Shown here in pieces: positions 35,712-44,284 of a DNA stretch of 64,000 bases. Numbering within the stretch: the first letter of the stretch is position 1; each line of letters begins with the position of its first letter. The translations under genes were made by a program, and so were the position numbers. A model generated the notes under the pieces. The model saw only the letters and a list, made by a program, of their open reading frames with translations. It was not told the DNA's origin and searched no databases. This DNA comes from Novosphingobium sp. FSW06-99 (GTDB taxonomy: Bacteria > Pseudomonadota > Alphaproteobacteria > Sphingomonadales > Sphingomonadaceae), in NCBI RefSeq assembly GCF_001519065.1, contig NZ_KQ954252.1:186001-250000 (forward strand), given 5' to 3'.

Positions 35712-36476
35712 ATGACATTCGCCGCCACTATCCTCACGCTCTATCCCGACATGTTCCCGGGGCCTCTTGGCCACAGCCTGGCAGGCCGTGCGCTGGCCGA
35801 GGGCACCTGGTCGCTCGATGCCGTGCAGATTCGCGATTTTGCCGCCGACAAGCACCGCACCGTCGATGACACGCCTGCGGGCGGCGGGGCGGGGATGGTG
35901 CTGCGGGTCGATGTGCTGGCGCGCGCGGTCGATCACGCCCGCGCGCTGCACCCCGCTGTGCCCGTGGTGGCGATGACCCCGCGTGGCAAGCCGCTGACCC
36001 AGGACCGCGTGCGCACACTGGCGGCGGGTCCTGGGGTTACCGTGCTGTGCGGGCGGTTCGAAGGGTTTGACGAGCGGATCTTTGCCGGGCGCGATGTGGA
36101 AGAGATCGCGGTGGGCGATGTCGTGCTGTCGGGCGGGGAATGTGCCGCGCTGATGCTGCTCGATGCTTGCATTCGGCTGCTTCCCGGCGTAATGGGCGCG
36201 GCTTCCAGTGGGCACGAGGAATCGTTTGAAAACGGTCTTCTCGAATACCCGCACTACACCCGACCCACCGAGTGGGAAGGGCGCACGATCCCTGAAGTGC
36301 TGCGATCGGGGGATCATGCGAAGATCGCTGCCTGGCGTAAATCCATGGCAGAAGATCATACCCGGCTACGCAGGCCGGACCTTTGGGAACGCCACACTGG
36401 CGTTCGGGTCCAGTCTGCCTCTGGTGCGCAGCGTGGAACGACGGACGAAAAAAATGAACCTGATTCAGCAGCTTGA
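35712..36476 (+). CDS. trmD: tRNA (guanine-N1)-methyltransferase TrmD
   Basis: Methylates G37 of tRNAs, preventing +1 frameshifts; essential in most bacteria. The SPOUT knot is seen in [21 protein letters not shown] and [22 protein letters not shown]; Asp in the [16 protein letters not shown] segment is the catalytic region. From ATG 35712 (CAGGGG upstream) the protein has 254 aa. Its last 23 nt overlap the start of rplS in another frame. In most relatives it follows rimM directly; here vapBC lies between. Confidence 0.96.
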   Translation: MTFAATILTLYPDMFPGPLGHSLAGRALAEGTWSLDAVQIRDFAADKHRTVDDTPAGGGAGMVLRVDVLARAVDHARALHPAVPVVAMTPRGKPLTQDRVRTLAAGPGVTVLCGRFEGFDERIFAGRDVEEIAVGDVVLSGGECAALMLLDACIRLLPGVMGAASSGHEESFENGLLEYPHYTRPTEWEGRTIPEVLRSGDHAKIAAWRKSMAEDHTRLRRPDLWERHTGVRVQSASGAQRGTTDEKNEPDSAA

Positions 36477-36834
36477 AGCTGAAGCCATTGCCGAATTCAA
36501 GGCAAAGAAGGAAATCCCGGCTTTCCGTGCGGGTGACACCGTGCGCGTTGGCGTGCGCGTCGTCGAAGGCGAACGCACCCGTGTCCAGGCCTATGAAGGC
36601 GTGGTGATCGCGCGGTCGAACCGTGGCCTCGGCTCGAACTTCACCGTTCGCAAGATTTCGTTCGGCGAAGGTGTGGAACGCGTGTTCCCGCTCTATTCGC
36701 CCAACATCGATTCGATCACCGTCGTGCGTCGCGGCGTCGTGCGTCGTGCAAAGCTGTATTATCTGCGCGGTCGTCGCGGCAAGTCGGCGCGTATCGCCGA
36801 ACGTCGCGATGTGCGTCCGGGCAACGAAGGCTGA
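36454..36834 (+). CDS. rplS: 50S ribosomal protein bL19
   Basis: Large-subunit protein at the 30S-50S interface. The N-terminus [20 protein letters not shown] and the block [20 protein letters not shown] are typical; the C-terminus is [14 protein letters not shown] plus a short tail. From ATG 36454 the product has 126 aa. The start lies inside the trmD 3' end (23-nt overlap). The operon ends here with an intrinsic terminator. Confidence 0.97.
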   Translation: MNLIQQLEAEAIAEFKAKKEIPAFRAGDTVRVGVRVVEGERTRVQAYEGVVIARSNRGLGSNFTVRKISFGEGVERVFPLYSPNIDSITVVRRGVVRRAKLYYLRGRRGKSARIAERRDVRPGNEG

Positions 36835-36884
36835 CACCTTTGCCTTGACCCGGTTGCGCCTATCCGCAACACAGTCCATTCGCC

Positions 36885-36920
36885 AAAAGGCGTCCCGGTC
36901 AACCACCGGGGCGCCTTTTT
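36885..36920 (+). terminator. Intrinsic terminator of the ffh-rplS operon
   Basis: AAAAGGCGTCCCGGT (36885-36899) pairs with ACCGGGGCGCCTTTTT (36905-36920) with one G-T wobble, ending in five T. It lies 50 bp after the rplS stop and 14 bp before the earliest ATG of the S9 peptidase. Confidence 0.85.
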
Positions 36921-36934
36921 GCTGTCAGACCCAT

Positions 36935-39358
36935 ATGAGTGCCAGTCCCATGCGTCCCAATCCGATCCCACCGTGTGCGTCTCCCCTCCCCTTCAGGGGA
37001 GGGGCCGGGGGTGGGGGCTATCCTCTTGGTTCGGCGTGTGGGGCCAGGCCCCACCCCAACCCCTCCCCTGAAGGGGAGGGGCTCAGGAAATGGCGCTCGA
37101 TTGGCCTGCTGTTCATCGCTGCCATGATCGGCAGCATCGTATCCACCCCGCTTGCCGCCCGGGAGACCGCCGTGACCCAGCCTGCCACCTCCGCCACGCT
37201 GACGATCGAACGGGTCTATGCCAGCCCCGGGGTGGCCGGGCCCAACCCGCGCGGGGTGCGCCTTTCGCCCGACGGGCGGTTCCTGACGATGCTGCGCAGC
37301 CGCGCCGATGATCGCGATCGCTATGATCTGTGGGGGTTTGATCGCAAGACCGGGCAATGGCGCATGCTGGTCGATTCGGCCCGGCTCGCCTCTGGCCGCG
37401 AGCTGTCGCAGACCGAAAAGATGAACCGTGAACGGCAACGCATCGGCGCGCTGAAAGGCATCGTCAGCTATGACTGGGCGTCGGATTCGCAAAGCGTGCT
37501 GGCGCCGGTCGACGGGCAACTGTTCCTGGCCCATGTCGCCGGGCCCGATGCCGGCAAAGTGGCGCCGATCGCCGCCGCGGAGGGCGCCGAAGTGCTCAAC
37601 CCCACGCTCGGCCCCAGGGGCACCCAGATCGCCTTTGTGCGCGACCGGCGGCTGTGGGTTGCGCCGCTGACCGGTGCGGCCAGGGCGGTGACCCCCGCCG
37701 AAGCCAATGCCGACGTGCACTGGGGCGAGGCGGAGTTCATCGCGCAGGAAGAACTGCACCGCTTTGCCGGATACTGGTGGTCGCCCGATCAAGGCCGGCT
37801 GGCAGTCGAACGGTTCGATGAAAGCGGGGTCGGGCTGGTCACCCGCGCGGCGATCGGCGCCGGGGCGACTTCGGTTACGCAACAGCGCTATCCGGGCGCG
37901 GGCACTGCCAATGCGGTGGTGTCGCTGGCGATCGTGGGGATCGATGGCGAAACCCGCGTCGATGTCGATCTGGGCCCCGACAAGGACATCTATCTGGCGC
38001 GCGTCGACTGGGCGCCCGATGGCAAGACGCTCTATGTGCAGCGGCTCAACCGCGTGCAGGACCGACTCGACATGCTGGCGGTCGATCCCGACACCGGGGC
38101 ATCGCGCGTGGTGTTCAGCGAAGTCGCGCGCGACAAGAGCTGGATCAACTTGTCGGATGCCTATCGCTTTCTGGCCGATGGCAGCCTGATCTGGTGGTCC
38201 GAACGCGATGGCCACGGGCACCTTTACCATTACAAGCAAGGCGCCTGGACGCAGCTTACGCGCGGCAACTGGGAAGTGTCGAGCCTGGTCGCGGTCGACC
38301 AGAAGGCCGGGCGGGTGATCCTGACCGGCAATCGCGACGATGTGCTGGCCGGGCAGGTCTATGCGCTCGATCTGGCGCATCCCGACACGCTGACCCCGCT
38401 GGGCGATCCCGCGTTTGACAACCATGCCACTGCCGACGGCAAAGGCCAGACGCTGATCGTGACGCGCAGCGCCGATGCGCAGCCGCCGCAATCCTATCTG
38501 GCCGACAGCGCGGGCAAGCGGCTGGCCTTGATCGAGGAAAACCGCGTGGCAGGCGATCATCCCTATGCGCCCTATCTGGCCGCGCATCGTCCGGCGCAGT
38601 TCGGCACGATCAAGGCCGCCGACGGGTCGGACCTGCACTGGCTGATGATCACGCCGAAGATGGAGCCGGGCAAGCGCTATCCGGTGTTCACCTATCACTA
38701 TGGCGGCCCTAGCGCCCAAGTCGTGCGGCGCGGCTGGCAGGGCGCACTGGCGCAGGCCGTCGTGGCCAAGGGCTATATCTGGTTTGCCATCGACAACCGC
38801 GGTTCGGCCAATCGCGGGGTCGATTTCGAAAGCCAGATCTGGCACGCGATGGGCTCGGTCGAGGTGGAAGACCAGCTTGCCGGAACGCGCTGGCTGAAGA
38901 CGCAAGGCTATGTCGATCCGGCGCGCATCGCCACGTTCGGCTGGTCCTATGGCGGCTATATGACCCTCAAGATGCTCGAAGAGCACCCGCACGAATGGAC
39001 GGCGGGCATCGCAGTGGCGCCGGTGACCAGGTGGGAACTGTACGATACCGCCTATACCGAACGCTATCTGGGCGATCCCAAGGCGCCCGGCGGCGTCTAT
39101 GACCGCGCCGGCGCGCTGGTCGATGCAACGAAAATTGCCGACCCGCTGCTAGTGATTCACGGCATGGCCGACGACAATGTCGTGCTCGACAACACCACCG
39201 CGCTGGTCGCGAAGTTGCAGGCGAATGCCGTGCCGTTCGAGATGATGCTTTACCCCGGCCAGACGCATGGTATCGGCGGGCCGAAGATCAGCGTGCACCT
39301 CTATGATGCGGTGTTCGATTTCCTGGCCCGCCACGGTGTCGGCGCAGGCGGAAAATAG
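36935..39358 (+). CDS. Exported S9-family prolyl (dipeptidyl) peptidase; repeat within 5' coding end
   Basis: Serine peptidase of the DPP-IV/S9B type. An N-terminal beta-propeller (about residues 80-560) is followed by an alpha/beta-hydrolase domain with GWSYGGY (Ser671 in this numbering), Asp in HGMADDNVVLD and His in PGQTHGIGG. The signal peptide (RKWRSIGLLFIAAM, about residues 51-75) is complete but does not begin with Met; in-frame ATGs lie at 36935, 36950 and 37124. Between the first two and the signal peptide sits palindromic repeat B1 (residues 17-49), so either the repeat is translated as a leader or translation starts at 37124 with a shortened signal. asd follows after 10 bp. Confidence 0.88.
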   Translation: MSASPMRPNPIPPCASPLPFRGGAGGGGYPLGSACGARPHPNPSPEGEGLRKWRSIGLLFIAAMIGSIVSTPLAARETAVTQPATSATLTIERVYASPGVAGPNPRGVRLSPDGRFLTMLRSRADDRDRYDLWGFDRKTGQWRMLVDSARLASGRELSQTEKMNRERQRIGALKGIVSYDWASDSQSVLAPVDGQLFLAHVAGPDAGKVAPIAAAEGAEVLNPTLGPRGTQIAFVRDRRLWVAPLTGAARAVTPAEANADVHWGEAEFIAQEELHRFAGYWWSPDQGRLAVERFDESGVGLVTRAAIGAGATSVTQQRYPGAGTANAVVSLAIVGIDGETRVDVDLGPDKDIYLARVDWAPDGKTLYVQRLNRVQDRLDMLAVDPDTGASRVVFSEVARDKSWINLSDAYRFLADGSLIWWSERDGHGHLYHYKQGAWTQLTRGNWEVSSLVAVDQKAGRVILTGNRDDVLAGQVYALDLAHPDTLTPLGDPAFDNHATADGKGQTLIVTRSADAQPPQSYLADSAGKRLALIEENRVAGDHPYAPYLAAHRPAQFGTIKAADGSDLHWLMITPKMEPGKRYPVFTYHYGGPSAQVVRRGWQGALAQAVVAKGYIWFAIDNRGSANRGVDFESQIWHAMGSVEVEDQLAGTRWLKTQGYVDPARIATFGWSYGGYMTLKMLEEHPHEWTAGIAVAPVTRWELYDTAYTERYLGDPKAPGGVYDRAGALVDATKIADPLLVIHGMADDNVVLDNTTALVAKLQANAVPFEMMLYPGQTHGIGGPKISVHLYDAVFDFLARHGVGAGGK
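36983..37081. repeat. Palindromic repeat, family B, copy 1
   Basis: Two 22-nt elements, 36983-37004 and 37060-37081, are exact reverse complements; each is itself nearly palindromic (CCCCTCCCC-TTC/GAA-GGGGAGGGG). Between them lies a GGGGTGGGG/CCCCACCCC pair and a GTGGGGCC-A-GGCCCCAC hairpin. It lies within the apparent coding start of the S9 peptidase. The related copy is at 63000-63109. Confidence 0.85.
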
Positions 39359-39368
39359 GAGCAGACCA

Positions 39369-40394
39369 ATGGGTTATCGGGTAGCAGTGGTGGGCGCCAC
39401 CGGCAATGTCGGCCGCGAAATGCTCAATATCCTGGCCGAGCGCGCCTTTCCGATCGATGAGATTGCCGCGCTCGCCTCGTCGCGATCGCAGGGCAGCGAG
39501 ATCGAATTCGGCGAAACCGGGCAAATGCTCAAAGTGCAGAACGTCGATCATTTCGATTTCACCGGCTGGGACATGGCGCTGTTTGCGGCGGGGTCTGGCC
39601 CGACCAAAGTCCATGCGCCGCGCGCTGCGGCGGCGGGCTGTGTGGTGATCGACAATTCGTCGCTGTACCGCATGGACCCCGACGTGCCGCTGGTCGTGCC
39701 CGAAGTGAACCCCGAGGCGATCGACGGCTATAAAAAGCGCAATATCATCGCCAACCCCAACTGTTCGACCGCGCAACTGGTGGTCGCGTTGAAGCCGCTG
39801 CATGACCGCGCAAAGATCAAGCGTGTGGTGGTCGCGACCTACCAGTCGGTGTCGGGCGCGGGCAAGGAAGGCATGGACGAACTGTTCGAACAGAGCCGGG
39901 GCATTTTTGTCGGCGACCAGGTCGATCCCAAAAAGTTCACCAAGCAGATCGCGTTCAACGTGATCCCGCATATCGATGTCTTCCTCGACGACGGATCGAC
40001 CAAGGAAGAATGGAAGATGGTGGTCGAGACCAAGAAGATCCTCGATCCGAAGATCAAGGTTGTGGCGACCTGCGTGCGGGTGCCGGTGTTTGTCGGCCAT
40101 TCCGAAGCGGTCAACATCGAATTTGAAGAGGAAATCAGCGCCGAGGAAGCGCAGGATATCCTGCGCGAAAGCCCCGGCGTGATGCTGATCGACAAGCGCG
40201 AGGACGGCGGATACGTCACCCCCGTCGAATGCGTGGGCGATTACGCCACGTTCGTCAGCCGCGTGCGCGAGGATTCGACCGTGGACAACGGCCTGAGCCT
40301 GTGGTGCGTGTCGGACAACTTGCGCAAGGGCGCCGCGCTCAACGCGGTGCAGATCGCCGAACTGCTGGGGCGGCGTCACCTCAAGAAAGGGTGA
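39369..40394 (+). CDS. asd: Aspartate-semialdehyde dehydrogenase
   Basis: Reduces aspartyl phosphate to aspartate semialdehyde for lysine/DAP, threonine and methionine. Rossmann motif GATGNVGRE at residues 10-18, catalytic Cys in NPNCSTAQLVVAL (about residue 133), and the GAGKEGMDEL loop. From ATG 39369 (AGGAG seven bases upstream) it has 341 aa, the usual length. Its last 14 bp overlap the convergent MBL-fold gene. dapF, a later step of the DAP branch, lies 9 kb upstream. Confidence 0.97.
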   Translation: MGYRVAVVGATGNVGREMLNILAERAFPIDEIAALASSRSQGSEIEFGETGQMLKVQNVDHFDFTGWDMALFAAGSGPTKVHAPRAAAAGCVVIDNSSLYRMDPDVPLVVPEVNPEAIDGYKKRNIIANPNCSTAQLVVALKPLHDRAKIKRVVVATYQSVSGAGKEGMDELFEQSRGIFVGDQVDPKKFTKQIAFNVIPHIDVFLDDGSTKEEWKMVVETKKILDPKIKVVATCVRVPVFVGHSEAVNIEFEEEISAEEAQDILRESPGVMLIDKREDGGYVTPVECVGDYATFVSRVREDSTVDNGLSLWCVSDNLRKGAALNAVQIAELLGRRHLKKG

Positions 40395-41355
40395 AGACCG
40401 CCCCTGGTTCGTCATGGCGAAACCGGCCTGGCGCGATGCCGTGTTCGGCCAGGGCATGGGCCAGGTCGCGCAAGGGTTCGTCGCGGCCTTCGTCGCTGAG
40501 CGGGAACACGCCCCAGTGGATGCCGACCGCCTGCGGGGCGTCGAGGTGTTGCAGGATGCGCACCGCCTCGGCTGGGTCGGTGTGCTGGTCGGCCATGAAC
40601 CAGCGCGGGGCATAGGCACCGATTGGCAGCAGTGCCGTGTCGGGTGATCCCAGCCGGGCGCGGATCGTGTCGAACAGGCTGCCGTCGCCATAGCCGGTGT
40701 CGCCCGCGAAATAGACCGACCGGTCGCCCGCACGCACGTGAAAGCCGCACCACAGCGCCATGCGGCGATCGTATAGCCCGCGCGCGGACCAGTGTTGTGC
40801 GGGCACGAACGTCACGGTGACACCGGGCAACTGCTGTTCATCCCACCAGTCGCCGGTGACGATCCGGGCCCGGGGCGCGATGCGGCGCACCAGTGTGTCG
40901 TTGCCGAGCGGGGTGACGATCAGCGGATCGTGGCGCGCAACCAGCCGCCGCATCGTCGCCACGTCGAGATGGTCGTAATGGTTGTGGCTGAGCAGCACCG
41001 CATCGATCGGCGGCAAATCTTCAAACCGCACGCCGGGCGCGCAGACGCGCTTGGGCCCGGCAAACTGCACCGGGCTGCACCGCTGCGACCACACCGGATC
41101 GGTCAGCAGATTGAGTCCCCCGGTCTGGATCAGCACCGTGGCATGCCCGACCAGCGTGATGCGGGTGCCATCGACCCGCGTGTCGGGCCGGGCGGGGTGC
41201 ACCGGCACGTGGGTCGGCCAGGGCGCACGTTTCGAGGTTTTGCGCCAGCGGCGGATATCGGCAAACGTCTTGTCGTGCGTGACAGGGGCGATGTTGAAAA
41301 AGCGGCCATTAAAATGGTCGCTGGTCGGCCCGTCGTAATAGCGGTTTTTGGGCAT
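40381..41355 (-). CDS. Metallo-beta-lactamase-fold hydrolase (NAPE-PLD/UlaG-like)
   Basis: Cytoplasmic-looking MBL-fold hydrolase. The metal motif HNHYDHLD (about residues 112-119), a later Asp in FAGDTGYGDG and His in IHWGVFPL fit the two-metal site. The opening part (FFNIAPVTHDKTFADIRRWRKT) and overall plan resemble proteins related to N-acyl-phosphatidylethanolamine phospholipase D, so a phospholipid or phosphodiester substrate is possible but unproven. ATG 41355 preferred over 41385; 324 aa. It points towards asd and overlaps its end. Confidence 0.82.
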   Translation of the reverse strand: MPKNRYYDGPTSDHFNGRFFNIAPVTHDKTFADIRRWRKTSKRAPWPTHVPVHPARPDTRVDGTRITLVGHATVLIQTGGLNLLTDPVWSQRCSPVQFAGPKRVCAPGVRFEDLPPIDAVLLSHNHYDHLDVATMRRLVARHDPLIVTPLGNDTLVRRIAPRARIVTGDWWDEQQLPGVTVTFVPAQHWSARGLYDRRMALWCGFHVRAGDRSVYFAGDTGYGDGSLFDTIRARLGSPDTALLPIGAYAPRWFMADQHTDPAEAVRILQHLDAPQAVGIHWGVFPLSDEGRDEPLRDLAHALAEHGIAPGRFRHDEPGAVFTLS

Positions 41356-41406
41356 GGGGTGTCCGATAGAGGATGCACCCCTCATATCGGGACGAGGCGG
41401 GGACGA

Positions 41407-42330
41407 TTACAAGCCCAGCGCGGCGCGTTCGCGTAGAAGGATATCGACGCCGCGCCCGATCAGCCGCGCAATCGCTTCGGGGCTTTGCCAGCCGGTGTGC
41501 GGGGTCAGCACGGCGCGCGGGGCGCGGCGCAAGGGGTGATCGGCGGGCAATGGCTCGGTTGCATAGACATCGAGCCCCGCGCCGCCCAGATGACCGTCGT
41601 GGAGCATGGCCAGCACTTCGGCCTCGTCGGTCAATTCGGCGCGCGCAGTGTTGATCAGCACCGCGCCGCGCTTCATCTTGCGCAGCCGCGCGGCATCGAG
41701 GAACCCGGCGGTTTCGCTGGTATAGGCCAGATGGGGCGAGACCACGTCGGCGCGCGCCAGCAGCGTGTCGAGATCGACTTGCTCCACGCCCGTAATATCG
41801 ACCGGGCGGCGCGCCCAGACCAGCACGGTCATGCCCAGCGCCTGCGCCAGCCGGGCCACTTCGCCGCCGATCGCCCCCACCCCGACCAAACCGATGGTTT
41901 TGCCGAACAGTTCGCCCAGCGGCGCCCCGGCCCAGCCGCCGCTGCGCACGCTGGCATCCTGTGCGGCGATATCGCGCCACACCGCGAACAGCAGCGCGAT
42001 GGTGTGTTCGGCCACCGCGCGGTCGCCATAGCCCTTGATGGTGTGCACCGGAATGCCGCGTTCCGCCGCGGCGGGCAGATCGACGAAATTGGCAGCGCCG
42101 GTGCCAAGGAACAGGATCTGTTTGAGCGCGGGGTTGGCGTCCATCGCCGCCGCGCTCAACCGGCTTTCATTGACGACGACCATCGCATAGCCGGCCGTGC
42201 GTGCGATCATCGTCGCCTCGTCGGGGGCCCCGAGAAAGTGCGTGATCAGGCTGTCGTCGGCGCCTGCGCGGGCGAACGCTTCGACCAGCAGGTCGGTCGA
42301 ATCCGCCACCACGGCAAAACTGTTGGTCAT
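41407..42330 (-). CDS. D-isomer-specific 2-hydroxyacid dehydrogenase
   Basis: NAD(P)-dependent dehydrogenase of the D-lactate/glycerate family. Nucleotide-binding motif GLVGVGAIGGEVARL (about residues 146-160); catalytic Arg in INTARAELTDEAEV, Glu about 257 and His in TPHTGWQSPEA. The canonical NxxRGxxxD reads NTARAELTD: Arg kept, Gly to Ala. ATG 42330 gives 307 aa. Last gene of the five-gene minus-strand operon (10 bp after the aldolase). In context it could reduce or oxidise a 2-oxo/2-hydroxy acid released by the upstream enzymes; substrate unknown. Confidence 0.85.
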   Translation of the reverse strand: MTNSFAVVADSTDLLVEAFARAGADDSLITHFLGAPDEATMIARTAGYAMVVVNESRLSAAAMDANPALKQILFLGTGAANFVDLPAAAERGIPVHTIKGYGDRAVAEHTIALLFAVWRDIAAQDASVRSGGWAGAPLGELFGKTIGLVGVGAIGGEVARLAQALGMTVLVWARRPVDITGVEQVDLDTLLARADVVSPHLAYTSETAGFLDAARLRKMKRGAVLINTARAELTDEAEVLAMLHDGHLGGAGLDVYATEPLPADHPLRRAPRAVLTPHTGWQSPEAIARLIGRGVDILLRERAALGL

Positions 42331-42340
42331 CGCGCGAAAC

Positions 42341-43093
42341 TCAATCGGCAAAATCGGGATCGGTGCGTGTCAGATCGCGTACCAGCGCGATCCATTCGGG
42401 CAGGCCGGTGTCCTGGCCGCCAAAATTCTCGCACTGGCTGGCGGTCAGTTCGCGCACCGGTTCGGCCACCGGATAGAGCCGCGCGCCGCCGCTCATCGCC
42501 GCAATCTGGATCTGGCAGGCGCGTTCCAGATTGATCATCGCCGAAAACGTCTCTGCAATCGTGGCATAGGCGGTCAACAGGCCGTGGTTGCGCAGGACCA
42601 GCGCGCCGTGGTTGCCAAGATCGCGCACCAGCCGGGGCTTTTCTTCATCGAGCAGCGCGATGCCTTCGTAATCGTGATAGCCGATGCGATTGTAGAATTG
42701 CAGCGCGTGCTGGCTGATCGGCAGCAGGCCATCGGCCTGGCACGCCACTGCGATCCCCGCGACGGTGTGTGTGTGCATCACGCAGCCGACATCGTGCCGC
42801 GCGGCATGGATGGCGGTGTGGATCACGGTTCCGGCGGGATTGACCTCGCGCGCAGAGGGCGTCGCATGGATCGGAAAGCGCACCAGCCGGCTCGCGGTCA
42901 CTTCGTGGAACTGATCGCCGAACCGGTTGATCAGGATATCTTCGGTGCCGGGAATGCGCGCCGAAATATGCGTGTAGATCGTATCGGTCATGCCGAATTT
43001 CGCCGCCAGTCGATAACACGCCGCCAGATCGTGGCGGGTCTGATGTTCGGCCTGATCGGTACTGGTTGCGTCGAAGCGGGCGGCGGTCGCCAT
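42341..43093 (-). CDS. Class II aldolase/adducin-family protein
   Basis: Zinc-dependent aldolase or decarboxylase fold, as in L-fuculose-1-phosphate aldolase. The zinc histidines are in CVMHTHTVAG (about residues 107-116) and in ALVLRNHGLLTAYAT; Glu/Asp in the DEEKPRL segment. ATG 43093 overlaps the upstream stop (TAATG), giving 250 aa; longer reading to 43243 would run into the dioxygenase gene. It is fourth of five genes in the operon with two GBBH-like oxygenases and the HD oxygenase. No role for such an aldolase is established in carnitine metabolism, so its substrate is open. Confidence 0.85.
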   Translation of the reverse strand: MATAARFDATSTDQAEHQTRHDLAACYRLAAKFGMTDTIYTHISARIPGTEDILINRFGDQFHEVTASRLVRFPIHATPSAREVNPAGTVIHTAIHAARHDVGCVMHTHTVAGIAVACQADGLLPISQHALQFYNRIGYHDYEGIALLDEEKPRLVRDLGNHGALVLRNHGLLTAYATIAETFSAMINLERACQIQIAAMSGGARLYPVAEPVRELTASQCENFGGQDTGLPEWIALVRDLTRTDPDFAD

Positions 43094-44283
43094 TAGCACG
43101 GTTCCCCTAGTTCGCGGCTCAGCACGCGCCAGCGCGAATTGATTTCGTCGCGATCGACATAGGCCCCCTGCAAATGCCGTTCCCCGGTCTGGGGATCGAA
43201 TTCGCGGCGGGCATGCAGCACGCGGCGGTTGTCGAATGCCCACATATCACCGGGCGCCAGCCGACGCTCGATGAAATACTTCGGATCACGGCACATCGCC
43301 TGAAAAAGGCGGAGCGCGGCATAGATCGCATCCATCTGCCCGGCCGGGGCGTCGATCGGCCCGCGCAGGAAATTGGCAAAGCGCACTTCTTCAAGATCGC
43401 CGTCGCTGTTCAGCGCGATCAGCGGCGCGGTCCAGCGGTAGTCGGTGCGATCATCGCGGTTCCAGAATGCCATCTGCGTGGTGGTGATCGTGGCGAATTC
43501 CGCCGGATGGTGCGCGCGCATGGCCTCGCCGATGGCAAAGCCGTCGACAAACACCGATTCGCCACCCACCGCATCGTTGATCAGGCAATGCAGGAATTGC
43601 AGCCCCGGCTGCAATTCACGCGTCGGCAAATCGGTGTGCGCGGGCAAGTTGACGCTGGTATAGGCGGCGCTGTCGGCGCGCGGCTTGGATTTGACATCGA
43701 ACACGCGGCCGAAATTGGTTTCGCGCAGATGCGAAATGCGCGCGATCGGCGCCAGCAGCGCCTCATGTTCCACCGGCACGTTCTTCACCAGCGTCATGCC
43801 GGCCGAACGCAGCGCGCTCAGCCACGCCCACAGCGTGCTGTCGTCGGCCATGATGTCGGCATAGTCGAAGCTTTTGAGCGCATCGGCATATTCGCTGCCC
43901 CAGATGAACGGACGGGGCCGCGCGGCACGGCGTTCGGCGCGGCTGGCGTCGTCGGGGGCATGGCTGCGCAGCCAGCCTGGCGCATAACGGCTGACATGGC
44001 CATCGGACCAGCGCACCACCAGATCGCCCGCCGCATCGATCGCGGCCTCCGCAAAAGTCAGATCGGCCGCGGCGTCGGTGATCTCGAACAGTTGTTCGCG
44101 GGTCAGCGGCAGATAGCATTGCGAACAGGTGCAATTGTCGCGCAGGAAATAGCGGTGCAGCGGCGTTTCGCGCCCGTCGCTCCAGATGACCACCGCCGTA
44201 TCGGCGGTCAGCGTCACACGGACCAGCGTGTGGTCGGTGGCGAACACGCGCCAGTCCTGAACAATGTCCAATTCAGTCGTCAT
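43093..44283 (-). CDS. Gamma-butyrobetaine-hydroxylase-like Fe(II)/2-oxoglutarate dioxygenase (GBBH1)
   Basis: Member of the GBBH/BBOX branch of the TauD family: family members hydroxylate gamma-butyrobetaine to carnitine, trimethyllysine, or (TmpA) a trimethylammonio-phosphonate. The N-terminal domain carries the zinc cysteines Cys51, Cys53, Cys56 (FLRDNCTCSQC); the catalytic domain has the iron facial triad His216-x-Asp218 (PAHTDLP) and His357 (RRVLHARREF). Length 396 aa from ATG 44283. Sits one base after the HD-domain gene and overlaps the aldolase by 1 nt, so its function is probably tied to both. Either BBOX or TmpA is possible. Confidence 0.88.
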   Translation of the reverse strand: MTTELDIVQDWRVFATDHTLVRVTLTADTAVVIWSDGRETPLHRYFLRDNCTCSQCYLPLTREQLFEITDAAADLTFAEAAIDAAGDLVVRWSDGHVSRYAPGWLRSHAPDDASRAERRAARPRPFIWGSEYADALKSFDYADIMADDSTLWAWLSALRSAGMTLVKNVPVEHEALLAPIARISHLRETNFGRVFDVKSKPRADSAAYTSVNLPAHTDLPTRELQPGLQFLHCLINDAVGGESVFVDGFAIGEAMRAHHPAEFATITTTQMAFWNRDDRTDYRWTAPLIALNSDGDLEEVRFANFLRGPIDAPAGQMDAIYAALRLFQAMCRDPKYFIERRLAPGDMWAFDNRRVLHARREFDPQTGERHLQGAYVDRDEINSRWRVLSRELGEPC

Positions 44284-44284
44284 C

